Assembly (NCBI GenBank): GCA_051201585.1
Contig: CP179198.1
Coordinates: 310,001-374,000, forward strand
Direction: 5' to 3'
Source of the DNA: UBA868 sp016776875
GTDB lineage: Bacteria; Pseudomonadota; Gammaproteobacteria; Arenicellales; UBA868
Length of the DNA stretch: 64,000 nucleotides
Position 1 is the stretch's first letter. Each line of letters opens with the position of its first letter. The translations under genes and the position numbers were made by a program. Below, piece by piece: positions 55,760-64,000 of the stretch. The notes below the pieces were generated by a model. That model did not search any database. It was not told the origin of the DNA and worked only from the letters and a program-made list of their open reading frames with translations.

Positions 55760-57193
55760 TTAATGGCTGGTCGGTTGGCCTTCAAAAAGTAACTCTAGAA
55801 TTTGATGCTGAACTTTAATACCGTTTGATTGGTGTGCTTGTGCGCTATTGTGCAGGATGGCGACCACCCAGATATCACCTTGCCGGTCGATGACATATCC
55901 TGCGAGTGCTCTGACATTTTTTAAGAGACCTGTTTTCAGTCGAAGTCGTCCAGGCTCGGCGATATTATGGAATCGATTTTTTAGGGATCCATCTACGGTG
56001 GCAGTGGGTAAAGAGCCCAGAAACTCGGGCCACCATGGCATTGAGGTCATACCCTCAAGAAGGGTTGTAAGATCCTCAGCGCTTATTCGTGCAACGCGAG
56101 AAAGACCTGCTCCATTGTCGATCTGGAGCTCGGAAAGATGCAATGAATTTTCGTTAAGCCATCGATCGATTGCGTCCCGCCCTCTCGCCGGGGTGCCAGG
56201 CTGCGCGTTTAAACTAACATGAAGAGAAAGCAGAAGATTTCGTGCCATTACATTATTGCTGAACTTATTGATGTAGCGAATCACTTCCGCTAGAGGCACT
56301 GAGTCGAGATCGGCTATCACTGTTGCACCAACGGGTGTTTTATCGTATCGCCAACCGCCGGATAAAGTGCCCCCCATTTTCTGCCAAAGGGATTTGAAGA
56401 CACCGTAAACATATTGATCATGGGGTAGTAGGTTGTAGCGTAACGAGCGTGGGCCACAGTTTCGAGGGTAGGAACCGCCCAGGCGTAAGACGGTTTTTTT
56501 CGATTCAACCTCAAGGTCGAGTGTGATTCGACGTCCACCTGTATTGCAGTGATCGTTACTCAGTTGAATACTGTTTTTGATCTTGAGCGTTGTGGCCGGT
56601 GGATTGATGCGAGTCGTGACTATTGAGTTGTTCGCACTGATATTAATTTCGGTGGCGCCGAAATTAATCAATAAAGCATTGGGTGGGGTGTTATAAGTTC
56701 GCCGTGTTTTCCCATCAATTGTTTTATTTGAGATTTTGGATTGATCAAACACAGTGTCATCAAGAACAAGATCGCCGTTGATATGCGTGATCCCTTGATT
56801 TTGAATTTTTTTGGCAAGTAGCCATAGCCGCTCGATGACAAGCCAGGGATCACCGTTTCCGCGCAAAATCAGATTGCCGTCGAGTGTATTGTTGCGCACC
56901 GTACCGTCAACCAGTGCCTCGGTTTTCCAATGATACTGGGGGCCGAGTAGCTGGAGAGCTGCCGCAGTTGTTACGAGCTTCATTGCGGAGGCCGGGTTTC
57001 GGGGTGTCCGAGGGTTGTGATTGACTAATAATTTTCCATCGCGAACGCGGCGCATAACCACGCTGATTGAGTCTGGCGCAACATGATTTCGATCCAGCAG
57101 TTTCTGAAATGACGTATCTAAAGCCAGCGAGGGGGCTGATACAGTCCAGATCAACACGGTCGCTAACGCCAGCTGAATTAATTTCTTGCTCAT
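55760..57193 (-). CDS. dacB: D-alanyl-D-alanine carboxypeptidase/endopeptidase (PBP4, S13)
   Basis: 477 residues, the same length as E. coli PBP4. Signal peptide KKLIQLALATVLIWTVSAPSLA. Penicillin-binding motifs: SAMK (Ser69, Lys72), SNN in KFSNNVMARNLL, and KTG in LRLKTGLLKNVRALAGYV. It trims peptidoglycan peptides in the periplasm. Its stop lies six bases from the convergent hydrolase stop. Confidence 0.93.
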   Translation of the reverse strand: MSKKLIQLALATVLIWTVSAPSLALDTSFQKLLDRNHVAPDSISVVMRRVRDGKLLVNHNPRTPRNPASAMKLVTTAAALQLLGPQYHWKTEALVDGTVRNNTLDGNLILRGNGDPWLVIERLWLLAKKIQNQGITHINGDLVLDDTVFDQSKISNKTIDGKTRRTYNTPPNALLINFGATEINISANNSIVTTRINPPATTLKIKNSIQLSNDHCNTGGRRITLDLEVESKKTVLRLGGSYPRNCGPRSLRYNLLPHDQYVYGVFKSLWQKMGGTLSGGWRYDKTPVGATVIADLDSVPLAEVIRYINKFSNNVMARNLLLSLHVSLNAQPGTPARGRDAIDRWLNENSLHLSELQIDNGAGLSRVARISAEDLTTLLEGMTSMPWWPEFLGSLPTATVDGSLKNRFHNIAEPGRLRLKTGLLKNVRALAGYVIDRQGDIWVVAILHNSAQAHQSNGIKVQHQILELLFEGQPTSH

Positions 57194-57269
57194 CCGAAAA
57201 ATTTTAGATTTGGTTTAAAGGTTAAAAAATCACAGGCCCAGAAATTTGAACGCTTACGTTTCCTTTCGT

Positions 57270-57278
57270 TGATATAAT
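57270..57278 (+). promoter_or_regulatory. extended -10 promoter of the DUF1820 gene
   Basis: TGA followed by TATAAT at 57273-57278, 35 bases before the ATG. The nearest -35-like box (TTGAAC, 57246) is 21 bases away, so the extended element probably compensates. Confidence 0.5.
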
Positions 57279-57312
57279 TAAACCAGATTCATAAAAAAAA
57301 CGATTTACAGCG

Positions 57313-57648
57313 ATGGCAGGCAAAAGCATTTTTCGAGTTATCTTTCATAATCAGGGCAATATCTATGAGGTTTATGCCCATGAGGTCTCCCAAGGCGCAA
57401 TGTACGCGTTTGTGGAAGTTGGTGAGATCATGTTTGGCGAGCGATCAAAAGTCGTGGTTGACCCGTCTGATGAGAAACTCAAAAGTGAATTTGCCGGCGT
57501 GAAGCGAACCTACATTCCTTTACAGGCTATTGTTCGAATCGATGAAGTTGAGAAAGAAGGCCAGGCAAAGATCATGCCGGCGGGCGATACCAAGACCGGA
57601 AACGTCTCCGCTTTTCCAATGCCTATCAAGCCGCCTTTGACTGACTAG
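57313..57648 (+). CDS. DUF1820 family protein
   Basis: 111 residues: SIFRVIFHNQGNIYEVYAHEVSQGAMYAFVEVGEIMFGERSKVVVDPSDEKLKSEFAGVKRTYIPL is the DUF1820 domain, almost the whole protein, followed by a Pro-rich tail. Function unknown, widespread in gammaproteobacteria. It stands alone, divergent from dacB, and ends one base before the msrA stop region. Confidence 0.85.
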   Translation: MAGKSIFRVIFHNQGNIYEVYAHEVSQGAMYAFVEVGEIMFGERSKVVVDPSDEKLKSEFAGVKRTYIPLQAIVRIDEVEKEGQAKIMPAGDTKTGNVSAFPMPIKPPLTD

Positions 57649-57649
57649 T

Positions 57650-58282
57650 TCACGCGACTTTCGATTCTGGACATTTAACGCCGGTTCCACCGAGTCCACA
57701 GTAGCCGCCTGGATTCTTTGCTAAATATTGCTGATGGTAATCTTCAGCGTAATAAAACGATCCGGCCGTCGTCAGCTCAGTGGTGATCGCCCCGTATCCC
57801 GATTTTTGGAGCAGAACTTCATAGTGGCTTAAGGAGGCTTTTGCGATTTTAGTTTCCGTGTCGTTGTGAGTGTAGATCGCCGAGCGATATTGGGTACCCA
57901 CGTCGTTTCCCTGACGCATGCCTTGAGTCGGGTTGTGCGACTCCAAGAAAACCATCAAAAGTTTTTGGTAGCTGATGTGCTGAGGGTCATAGATGACCAG
58001 TACCGCTTCGGTGTGTCCGGTCATCCCGGAGCAGACTTCATGATAGGTTGGATTTTTCGTGCTTCCGCCGGCATATCCTACGGCGGTGCTGATGACGCCG
58101 TCCAACTCCCAGAAGCAACGCTCTGCACCCCAGAAACAACCTAATCCAAAGATCGCTTGGTGGCTGCCCTCGGGAAAGGGAGGTTTGATTGGTGCGCCGT
58201 TAACGAAGTGGCGATCCGAAATTACGATGGCCTCGTCCCGCCCTGGCAGGTTTTGGTCGGAGTGAAAGATGTTGGGTTTCAT
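57650..58282 (-). CDS. msrA: peptide-methionine (S)-S-oxide reductase
   Basis: 210 residues. Catalytic Cys49 in FGLGCFWGAERCFWEL, the HTEAVLVIYDP segment, and a resolving Cys region near the C-terminus (GGYCGLGGTGVKCP). The ~40-residue N-terminal extension is also seen in E. coli MsrA. It repairs methionine S-sulfoxide in proteins. Confidence 0.95.
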   Translation of the reverse strand: MKPNIFHSDQNLPGRDEAIVISDRHFVNGAPIKPPFPEGSHQAIFGLGCFWGAERCFWELDGVISTAVGYAGGSTKNPTYHEVCSGMTGHTEAVLVIYDPQHISYQKLLMVFLESHNPTQGMRQGNDVGTQYRSAIYTHNDTETKIAKASLSHYEVLLQKSGYGAITTELTTAGSFYYAEDYHQQYLAKNPGGYCGLGGTGVKCPESKVA

Positions 58283-58315
58283 TTTTTTAAATTTCGACTC
58301 AAGATTTTAGCAATC

Positions 58316-59186
58316 TTACGTTTCTGGACGTAAAGCAGTTGTGACTCGGGGTAAACCTGCATAATCATCAATTTGACTAATCAATTTTAATCCCGCCTCT
58401 TTTATCAAAATAGCAACGGCGTCTTTTTGGTCATAACCATGCTCTAGGGCAAGAAATCCACCTGGATTGAGGTGGCGCTCGGCCTTTTGACAGATGGTTC
58501 TCAAGCAATCGAGACCATCCATTCCGCCGAAAAGCGCCTCGGCAGGCTCAAAGTGGGCCGTGCCTGCCTCAAGGGCCGGATCATCCGTTTTGATATACGG
58601 TGGATTGCTTACGATCACATCAAATTGCGTGTTTTGAAGTTTTGAAAACCAGTCGCTTTGCAAAAAACAAATTTGTAGTCCAAGCACAGCTGCGTTTTCT
58701 GCGGCTTGAAAGAGTGCAACAGAACTTATATCGGTCGCTGTGATTTGGGCATGGGCCCTCTCACTGGCAAGTGCGATCGCGATTGCACCACAGCCGGTGC
58801 CGAGGTCCACTATCTTGCTTTTGGTGTCGCAAGGTATTTGATCGAGAACGGTTTCCACGAGCACTTCAGTTTCAGGGCGAGGGGTAAGAGTTGCCTTATT
58901 GAGTTTGAGGTCGATAGACCAAAACTCCTGATGTCCCAATATGCAGGCGATAGGTTCGCCTAGCTTTTCGACGATCCAGATAATGATGAAAAGCAGCGAG
59001 CGCATTGTGGTGAATAAGCTGATCAGGGTCTCGAATTACACTTGTCTGATCGATCTCGCAGGCCGCATGCATTAGAACTTCAGCATCGCGCCGCGCAGAG
59101 TCACTTGTTGACTGGAGCTGTCTAATGGCGTCAGCAAGAACCGCTGAGGCCCGCGAATCAGTCACTTCCCAACGCGGCAAGCTCAT
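58316..59186 (-). CDS. prmC: release factor glutamine methyltransferase, one-base frame shift
   Basis: The first frame (from 59186) gives the N-terminal helical domain (ASAVLADAIRQLQS ... DAEVLMHAACEIDQTSVIRDPDQ). It breaks at AGCT 58962-58965 within LDRRK; the other frame continues GEPIACILGHQEFWSIDLKLNKATLTPRPETEVLV, the SAM site IVDLGTGCGAIAIALA and the catalytic NPPY in IVSNPPYIKTDDPALE. Corrected length about 289 residues. It methylates the GGQ Gln of RF1 and RF2. The start overlaps prfA by 29 bases; a GTG at 59165 is an alternative. Confidence 0.92.
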
Positions 59187-60243
59187 CTGCTTGGTGCTCA
59201 GACACCAGAGGTTCGATGATCAAACCGAGATCACCTGATATTATTTCGTTAAGTTTATAAAGTGTCAGATTGATCCGGTGGTCTGTTACTCGACCCTGGG
59301 GAAAATTATAAGTACGAATGCGCTCTGATCGATCACCACTGCCCACGAGACTCCGTCGATTTTGAGCTTCTTCTTGTTTTTGAGCGCTGATTTGAGCCTC
59401 GAGCAGTCTCGAGCGCAGGACGGACATCGCACGGGCTTTGTTTTTGTGCTGAGAGCGCTCATCTTGGCACTCGACGACCACGCCGGTCGGAAGATGAGTC
59501 AAACGGACCGCGGAATCCGTTCGATTGACGTGCTGCCCGCCTGCGCCTGACGCTCGATAGGTGTCCACTCGCAGGTCTGCAGGATTTATTTCAACGTCAT
59601 CAACTTCATCCGCTTCCGGCATCACCGCGACGGTGCAGGCTGACGTGTGAATTCGCCCTTGGGTCTCGGTTTCAGGAACGCGTTGGACCCGATGGGCGCC
59701 AGATTCAAATTTCAGCTGTGAGTAGGCCCCACGTCCAACGACGCGACTAATCACTTCCTTGAAACCTCCATGCTCGCCATGGCTTTGACTCATCACTTCG
59801 ACTTTCCAGCCGCGCCCTTCCGCATATAGGTTGTACATCCGAAAAAGGTTTCCCGCGAAAATAGCAGCTTCGTCGCCACCCGTTCCTGCTCGTACCTCAA
59901 GAAAAATATTACGATCATCGTTTGGATCTTTCGGGACAAGTAATCTGCGCAATGTCTCGAAGCTGTGATCAAGTTCTGACTGCAAGCGCGGCATCTCGTC
60001 ATTTGCCATGCGCCGAATTTCTGGATCTTCGTCGCTGGCCATTTCTCGTGTCGCGTTTAACTCGCTGTCCAGCGTAAGGTAACCTTCGAAGTGCTCAACA
60101 ACGGGGCTGATATCGGATAGTTCGATTGATAAGTCCCGAAACGAATTTTGGTCTCCAATGATCGAAGGATCAGACAGTAGCGCATTAATTTCCTCGCGCC
60201 GCTCGATCAAGTGTTCGAGCTTGTTTCGCATCTGATTATTCAT
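59158..60243 (-). CDS. prfA: peptide chain release factor 1
   Basis: 361 residues. The GGQ loop is in YRASGAGGQHVNRTDSAVRLTH. The codon-recognition tripeptide, PAT in E. coli RF1, reads PET here (RVQRVPETETQGRIHTSA), keeping the PxT pattern that recognises UAA and UAG. It lies between hemA (2-base gap) and prmC, the classical hemA-prfA-prmC order. Confidence 0.96.
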   Translation of the reverse strand: MNNQMRNKLEHLIERREEINALLSDPSIIGDQNSFRDLSIELSDISPVVEHFEGYLTLDSELNATREMASDEDPEIRRMANDEMPRLQSELDHSFETLRRLLVPKDPNDDRNIFLEVRAGTGGDEAAIFAGNLFRMYNLYAEGRGWKVEVMSQSHGEHGGFKEVISRVVGRGAYSQLKFESGAHRVQRVPETETQGRIHTSACTVAVMPEADEVDDVEINPADLRVDTYRASGAGGQHVNRTDSAVRLTHLPTGVVVECQDERSQHKNKARAMSVLRSRLLEAQISAQKQEEAQNRRSLVGSGDRSERIRTYNFPQGRVTDHRINLTLYKLNEIISGDLGLIIEPLVSEHQADELAALGSD

Positions 60244-60245
60244 CG

Positions 60246-61499
60246 TTATGCTTTAAGTCGAAAAAGTCGTTTTGTGCTTTTGATCAGGCCAGAGTCACCT
60301 TTCTGACTCGCCTGTTTTAGCGCCTGACTCGGACCATGGGTGAACTTTTGACTGAGGTTATGAGCGAGTTGCTCGAGGATCTGATTTGCGTCCTCACCGT
60401 TAGCGAGACGCCTTTTGGCTTCTGCGAGTTCTGTCGCTTTCAGTAGATCAACCTTTGTCCGAAGTGAGCGAATCGTCGGCACGGAGTCAAGCGAACGCAT
60501 CCAGTGCATAAAGCGCACAACCTGCAGGTCAATTATTTTTTCTGCTTCAACTGCCGCCTCCTGGCGAGAGGCTTGATTCTGTGCAATCACCTTCTCAAGG
60601 TCGTCAACTGTGTAAAGAAAGACGTCTTCAAGTTCGTCTACTTGTGGTTCGATATCCCGCGGCACGGCAAGATCAATTAAAAACACGGGTCTATGACGCC
60701 GTCGTCGTAATGCAGCTTCGACGGTGCCCTTTCCGAGAATAGGCAGTGTGCTGGCGGTGGACGCAACCACAATATCAGCTTCATGCAGTCGGTTTGGCAT
60801 TTCGGCAAGAGAAATCGCTTCACTCCCAAGTTGACGGCTTAAGGTTTCGGCGCGTTCTGAAGAACGATTAGCGACAATAATATGCTTAACGTTATTTTGT
60901 TTAAGGTGTCTAGCGACGAGCTCGATGGTCTCGCCGGCACCTAATAGGAGCACAGTTTGATCGTCAAGTTTTGAAAAAATCCTTTTGGCCAGATCGACTG
61001 CTGCGTAGGCTACGGATACCGCGCTGGCGCCGATCGCAGTATCCGTTCTAATCTGTTTTGCTACTGAAAAAGTATGTTGGAATAATCGATTCAGTATCTT
61101 ACCGGTCGTGCCTGCCTGATGAGCGACCGAAAAAGCAGATTTCATTTGACCCAGAATCTGTGGCTCTCCGAGCACCATTGAATCCAGTCCCGAGGCCACC
61201 CGAAAGGCGTGCTGAACTGCCTGCTCGTCAGGCAAGGTATACGTCGAACCGGTTAGCGCATCGGGAGGTACATCGCCATAATCTCGCAGCCAGTTGATGA
61301 CATTGGAAGTGACCGGTGTATTCTGGTGACAGTAAATCTCGGTTCGATTACAAGTCGAGAGGATCGTGGCCTCGGAAATCTCGGGTGCTTCGAGAAGTGA
61401 GCGAACGGCATCAGGCAGTTGATCAGGCGAGAATGCGGTGCGCTCTCTTAGCGCAACTGGCGCTGTTCGATGATTTAGGCCTAGGGCGAGAAGATGCAT
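60246..61499 (-). CDS. hemA: glutamyl-tRNA reductase
   Basis: 417 residues. Catalytic Cys50 in TILSTCNRTEIY, LGLNHRTAPVALRE at the N-terminus, VASGLDSMVLGEPQILGQMK in the middle, NADPH-binding VLLLGAGETIELVARHL, and the C-terminal dimerisation helix. It commits glutamyl-tRNA to tetrapyrrole synthesis. A 15-base palindrome, TTTTATG-T-CATAAAA, at 61531-61545 lies about 30 bases upstream of the start and could be an operator. Confidence 0.96.
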   Translation of the reverse strand: MHLLALGLNHRTAPVALRERTAFSPDQLPDAVRSLLEAPEISEATILSTCNRTEIYCHQNTPVTSNVINWLRDYGDVPPDALTGSTYTLPDEQAVQHAFRVASGLDSMVLGEPQILGQMKSAFSVAHQAGTTGKILNRLFQHTFSVAKQIRTDTAIGASAVSVAYAAVDLAKRIFSKLDDQTVLLLGAGETIELVARHLKQNNVKHIIVANRSSERAETLSRQLGSEAISLAEMPNRLHEADIVVASTASTLPILGKGTVEAALRRRRHRPVFLIDLAVPRDIEPQVDELEDVFLYTVDDLEKVIAQNQASRQEAAVEAEKIIDLQVVRFMHWMRSLDSVPTIRSLRTKVDLLKATELAEAKRRLANGEDANQILEQLAHNLSQKFTHGPSQALKQASQKGDSGLIKSTKRLFRLKA

Positions 61500-61530
61500 G
61501 ATCCCTATATTTTATGCGTTTTGGCAGGAT

Positions 61531-61545
61531 TTTTATGTCATAAAA
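61531..61545. promoter_or_regulatory. palindrome upstream of hemA
   Basis: TTTTATG-T-CATAAAA, a perfect inverted repeat with a one-base centre in the divergent hemA / TPR-lipoprotein region. Candidate operator; no regulator assigned. Confidence 0.3.
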
Positions 61546-61664
61546 GAGGAACGGGTTAAATAATCTCGTGGAGATTGACGACCCGAGCCCGTTACTCTCA
61601 CTGTTTTTACGGGGATTCTGCTATTCTGAGGTCGAAATAACACTTACGGAAATTTTCCTAACAA

Positions 61665-63369
61665 ATGCGCTCTAAATTAAGTTACCTCGCCTGGGGGTTG
61701 CTTGTCATGACCTCCGTAGGGTGCGCGGGCACACCGTCGGACGTTGCGGGAGATGATCCAGAATCCTCGGAACACGTTGGACTTTCGGGAGATTTGATCT
61801 ACGAATATATGCTGGGTCGTGTCGCTGCTCGTCGCGGCGAAGGTCAGGTAGCGGCTTCTGCAATGGCGAAGGCCGCGGCACTTTCGTCAAGTGTGGATAT
61901 CACGGTACAAGCTTTTTCACTATCGATGAATGTCGGCCAGTTTGAGCAGGCGTTGGCATTGAGTGACTTGATGGCTCAAGTCGATCCGCAAGGCGCACCG
62001 GAACGGCGCCTGACGATGCGATTACAGGCGCTAATTGCCCTGGATCAGGAAGATGACGTATTTGAGACACTTGTCGCGCTTGTCGACGTTTTGCCGGAGA
62101 GCGAAGGTGAGTTGGTTAGTTTTATTGCACAGACGCTAGGGCGGCAAGAGGATGCAGATCGTTGGGTGCCCGTTATGGAACGGTTTGCGGCCCACCTGAA
62201 AGACCGACCTTCAGCACAGCTTGCGTTGGCTTGGCTTGCGTATAGAACGGGAAAGATAGCGATAGCTGAAGACGCTTATGATCGCGCGATGACTTTAAAG
62301 CCTGGGTGGGAGGAGGCGGCGCTGCTTAAGCTTTCTCACCTGAGCGATCAAAATAGTCTCGAAGAGGCATCTGGTTTTGCCTCACAGTTTTTAACAAGCT
62401 TTTCCTGACCGTTCGCGTGTCCGGTTGAATTATGGCCGTCTTTTGGCACAGTGGAACCAAAATATAGAAGCACTGGCGCAATTTGAGGCGTTACTTAAGC
62501 TTGCGCCCGAAAATATAGATGCGTTGTATGCCGCAGGCGTATTGAGTGAGGGGCTCGGGCAAATGGACAAAGCCCGTCAACTGTTCGAGAGATTACTTGT
62601 CGTTCGTCCGGAGGAAGATCGCGCCCGCCTTTATCTGGGACAAATTTTGAGTCGCCAAGGCGAAACCGAGCAGGCACTTGTTTTGCTCGGAGAGATCGTG
62701 TCTTCGAATTTCTATCTTGATGCTCAGTTGCGGATTGGTTTTGTACTTTCTGACGATAACCGGATTGAAGAAGCGATTGACCATTTATCAAGTATCACAC
62801 CGAAATCCCAGGATGAGCAGGTTCGTATCTACCTTGCGACTGAGCAGGTGTTCCGAGACAGCGATCAACTTGAAAAAGCGTTGAGTCTTCTTGATGCTGC
62901 ACTAATTGATATCCCGGATCATCCGGATCTACTTTATGCGAGAGGTCTCGTGACTGCGATGCTAGATCGGATCGATGATCATGAGCGGGATATGCGCCGT
63001 CTTATCTCTATAGAGCCTGAGAACCCCCACGCGTACAACGCGCTGGGGTACACGCTGGCCGATAAAACTGATCGCTTGGCGGAAGCGCTCGAATTGATTG
63101 AGAAGGCGTTGACACTGTCGCCCGGCGATCCTTTTATCCTCGATAGTCTTGGCTGGGTTCATTATCGCCGTGGTGACCTTGATTCAGCTCTTGAGTTATT
63201 GCAGTTGGCGATTGAGCAGCAGCCTGATGCAGAGATTGCCGCCCATCTTGGAGAGGTGCTCTGGCAGATGGGCGATCAAGATGGCGCGCTCATAGTTTGG
63301 CAAGGAGGTCAGCAGCAAAATCCTGACAACGCGGTGCTGATCGAGACACTGCGAAGATACGGTCAGTAA
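61665..63369 (+). CDS. TPR-repeat lipoprotein, one-base frame shift
   Basis: Lipoprotein signal with lipobox ending at Cys20 (SYLAWGLLVMTSVGCAG). The first frame carries helical repeats to LTSF, then breaks at AGCT 62397-62400; the other frame continues PDRSRVRLNYGRLLAQWNQ and typical TPR units (NIDALYAAGVLSEGLGQMDKA, NPHAYNALGYTLADKTDRLAEALELIEKAL, DSLGWVHYRRGDLDSALELLQLAI). Corrected length about 567 residues. It precedes lolB with a one-base overlap, a common gammaproteobacterial arrangement, and probably acts at the inner face of the outer membrane. Confidence 0.88.
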
Positions 63370-64000
63370 TGTTGCCGCGAATTCTCGTGGCAATGATAGT
63401 GTTGGTTACGGTAGGTTGTACGACGACGCCAACTGATCGCGGTCAGTCAATTTCCGATCCCGAAGCGGCCTGGCAGCAACAAAAATCAGCTTTAAATAAT
63501 CTTACCCAATGGAAGATGGCGGGTCGTATTGGCCTGCGGACGGCTGATAGCGGTGCCACTGCCAATTTACGTTGGCGCCGCACCGAACGCGGTGATCAGA
63601 TATATCTTTTTGGTCTTTTAGGGGGTGGAAAGGTGCAGCTTGATATCACAGATCGTAAAGTCGAGTTGCGCGACGCAAAGGGTCAAGTTTTCAGTGGAAC
63701 CGACGTCACCGCGTTGCTTTATCAGGTCACCGGCTGGCATGTTCCCTTTGACTCATTGGATGGCTGGTTGCGTGGCCTTCCGGCGCCAGGTGTTTATGAC
63801 TCTATCGAGATTGATCAGGATGGCAAACTTATTCGCCTGCATCAGGCGGGTTGGGAGATTTCATATGACGAGTTTATGTCGGTCGGTAATTTGACATTAC
63901 CCAAAAGAATTCATTTAACTGCTCAGCCAGAGACGATCGATGCGCTTGTTTCGAGCGGTCACCTTTCGGGTGACCGACTAGCGCTAAAAATTTTTATTGA
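63369..64000 (+). CDS. lolB: outer-membrane lipoprotein receptor LolB, 3'-truncated by the window edge
   Basis: The frame is open from ATG 63369 to the window end (over 210 residues). Lipobox ending at Cys17 (LVAMIVLVTVGCTTT); NLTQWKMAGRIGLRTADSGATANLRWRR opens the LolB beta-barrel, and WHVPFDSLDGWLRGLPAPG is the hydrophobic-loop region characteristic of LolB. It accepts lipoproteins from LolA and inserts them in the outer membrane. The start overlaps the TPR gene stop (TAATG). Confidence 0.92.
   Translation, partial: MLPRILVAMIVLVTVGCTTTPTDRGQSISDPEAAWQQQKSALNNLTQWKMAGRIGLRTADSGATANLRWRRTERGDQIYLFGLLGGGKVQLDITDRKVELRDAKGQVFSGTDVTALLYQVTGWHVPFDSLDGWLRGLPAPGVYDSIEIDQDGKLIRLHQAGWEISYDEFMSVGNLTLPKRIHLTAQPETIDALVSSGHLSGDRLALKIFI

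Noticed and set aside
61576..61627. Sigma70 promoter for the TPR lipoprotein gene
   Set aside because: TTGACG and a TGC-TATTCT extended -10 exist but are not properly spaced relative to each other; suggestive only.

Overview
The window looks like a chromosomal segment of a marine-type gammaproteobacterium of moderate GC. The core gene order supports this: petABC followed by sspAB and hslVU, then gltA, dacB and msrA, then prmC-prfA-hemA with a TPR lipoprotein and lolB, plus gor, prlC and djlA. I see no rRNA, tRNA, CRISPR array, transposase or phage gene.

Layout. (1) 1-5.9 kb: end of a secreted subtilisin-like protease, a small exported protein, and a PilY1-like giant carrying a VWA domain and an inserted six-repeat NHL propeller. 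(2) 6-21.4 kb: a purine salvage and catabolism locus. The minus-strand operon encodes 5-hydroxyisourate hydrolase, xanthine dehydrogenase XdhABC, guanine deaminase, a BMP-type purine/nucleoside ABC importer and an 8-oxoguanine deaminase. The divergent plus-strand operon encodes allantoinase PuuE, OHCU decarboxylase, allantoicase and ureidoglycolate lyase, followed by a small cytochrome c. Every step from guanine to glyoxylate plus urea is present except urate oxidase. (3) 21.4-30.3 kb: a sulfonate locus that fits 2,3-dihydroxypropane-1-sulfonate (DHPS) degradation: Zn-ADH, SDR, HpsN-like dehydrogenase, a deleted TRAP-binding-protein remnant, SuyB and SuyA. A divergent GntR/HutC regulator faces an 18-bp palindrome, and a GMC dehydrogenase and glycerol kinase follow. 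(4) 30.3-32.7 kb: dgcA-dgcN, a D-glutamate catabolism pair, behind a structured leader. (5) 32.7-41.8 kb: cyclase/TPR protein, outer-membrane protein, Leptospira-type citramalate synthase facing leuB, a TSP3 mini-protein, an SDR, djlA, gor, and a probable small RNA or attenuator upstream of gor. (6) 42-64 kb: housekeeping genes.

The most striking feature cuts across the window. Twelve genes, several normally essential (petB, prmC) and others widely conserved (glpK, djlA), are broken by a one-base frame shift, and each break falls at or beside an AGCT tetranucleotide. Eleven have a net +1 base and one a net -1. Clustering on one palindromic 4-mer argues against ordinary pseudogene decay. It points to systematic consensus errors at a modified AGCT motif, which would mean the organism has an AGCT DNA methyltransferase, or to some other AGCT-specific process. 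I annotate these genes as single CDSs spanning the shift.

All functional names come from motif and family recognition by eye; no database search was run.
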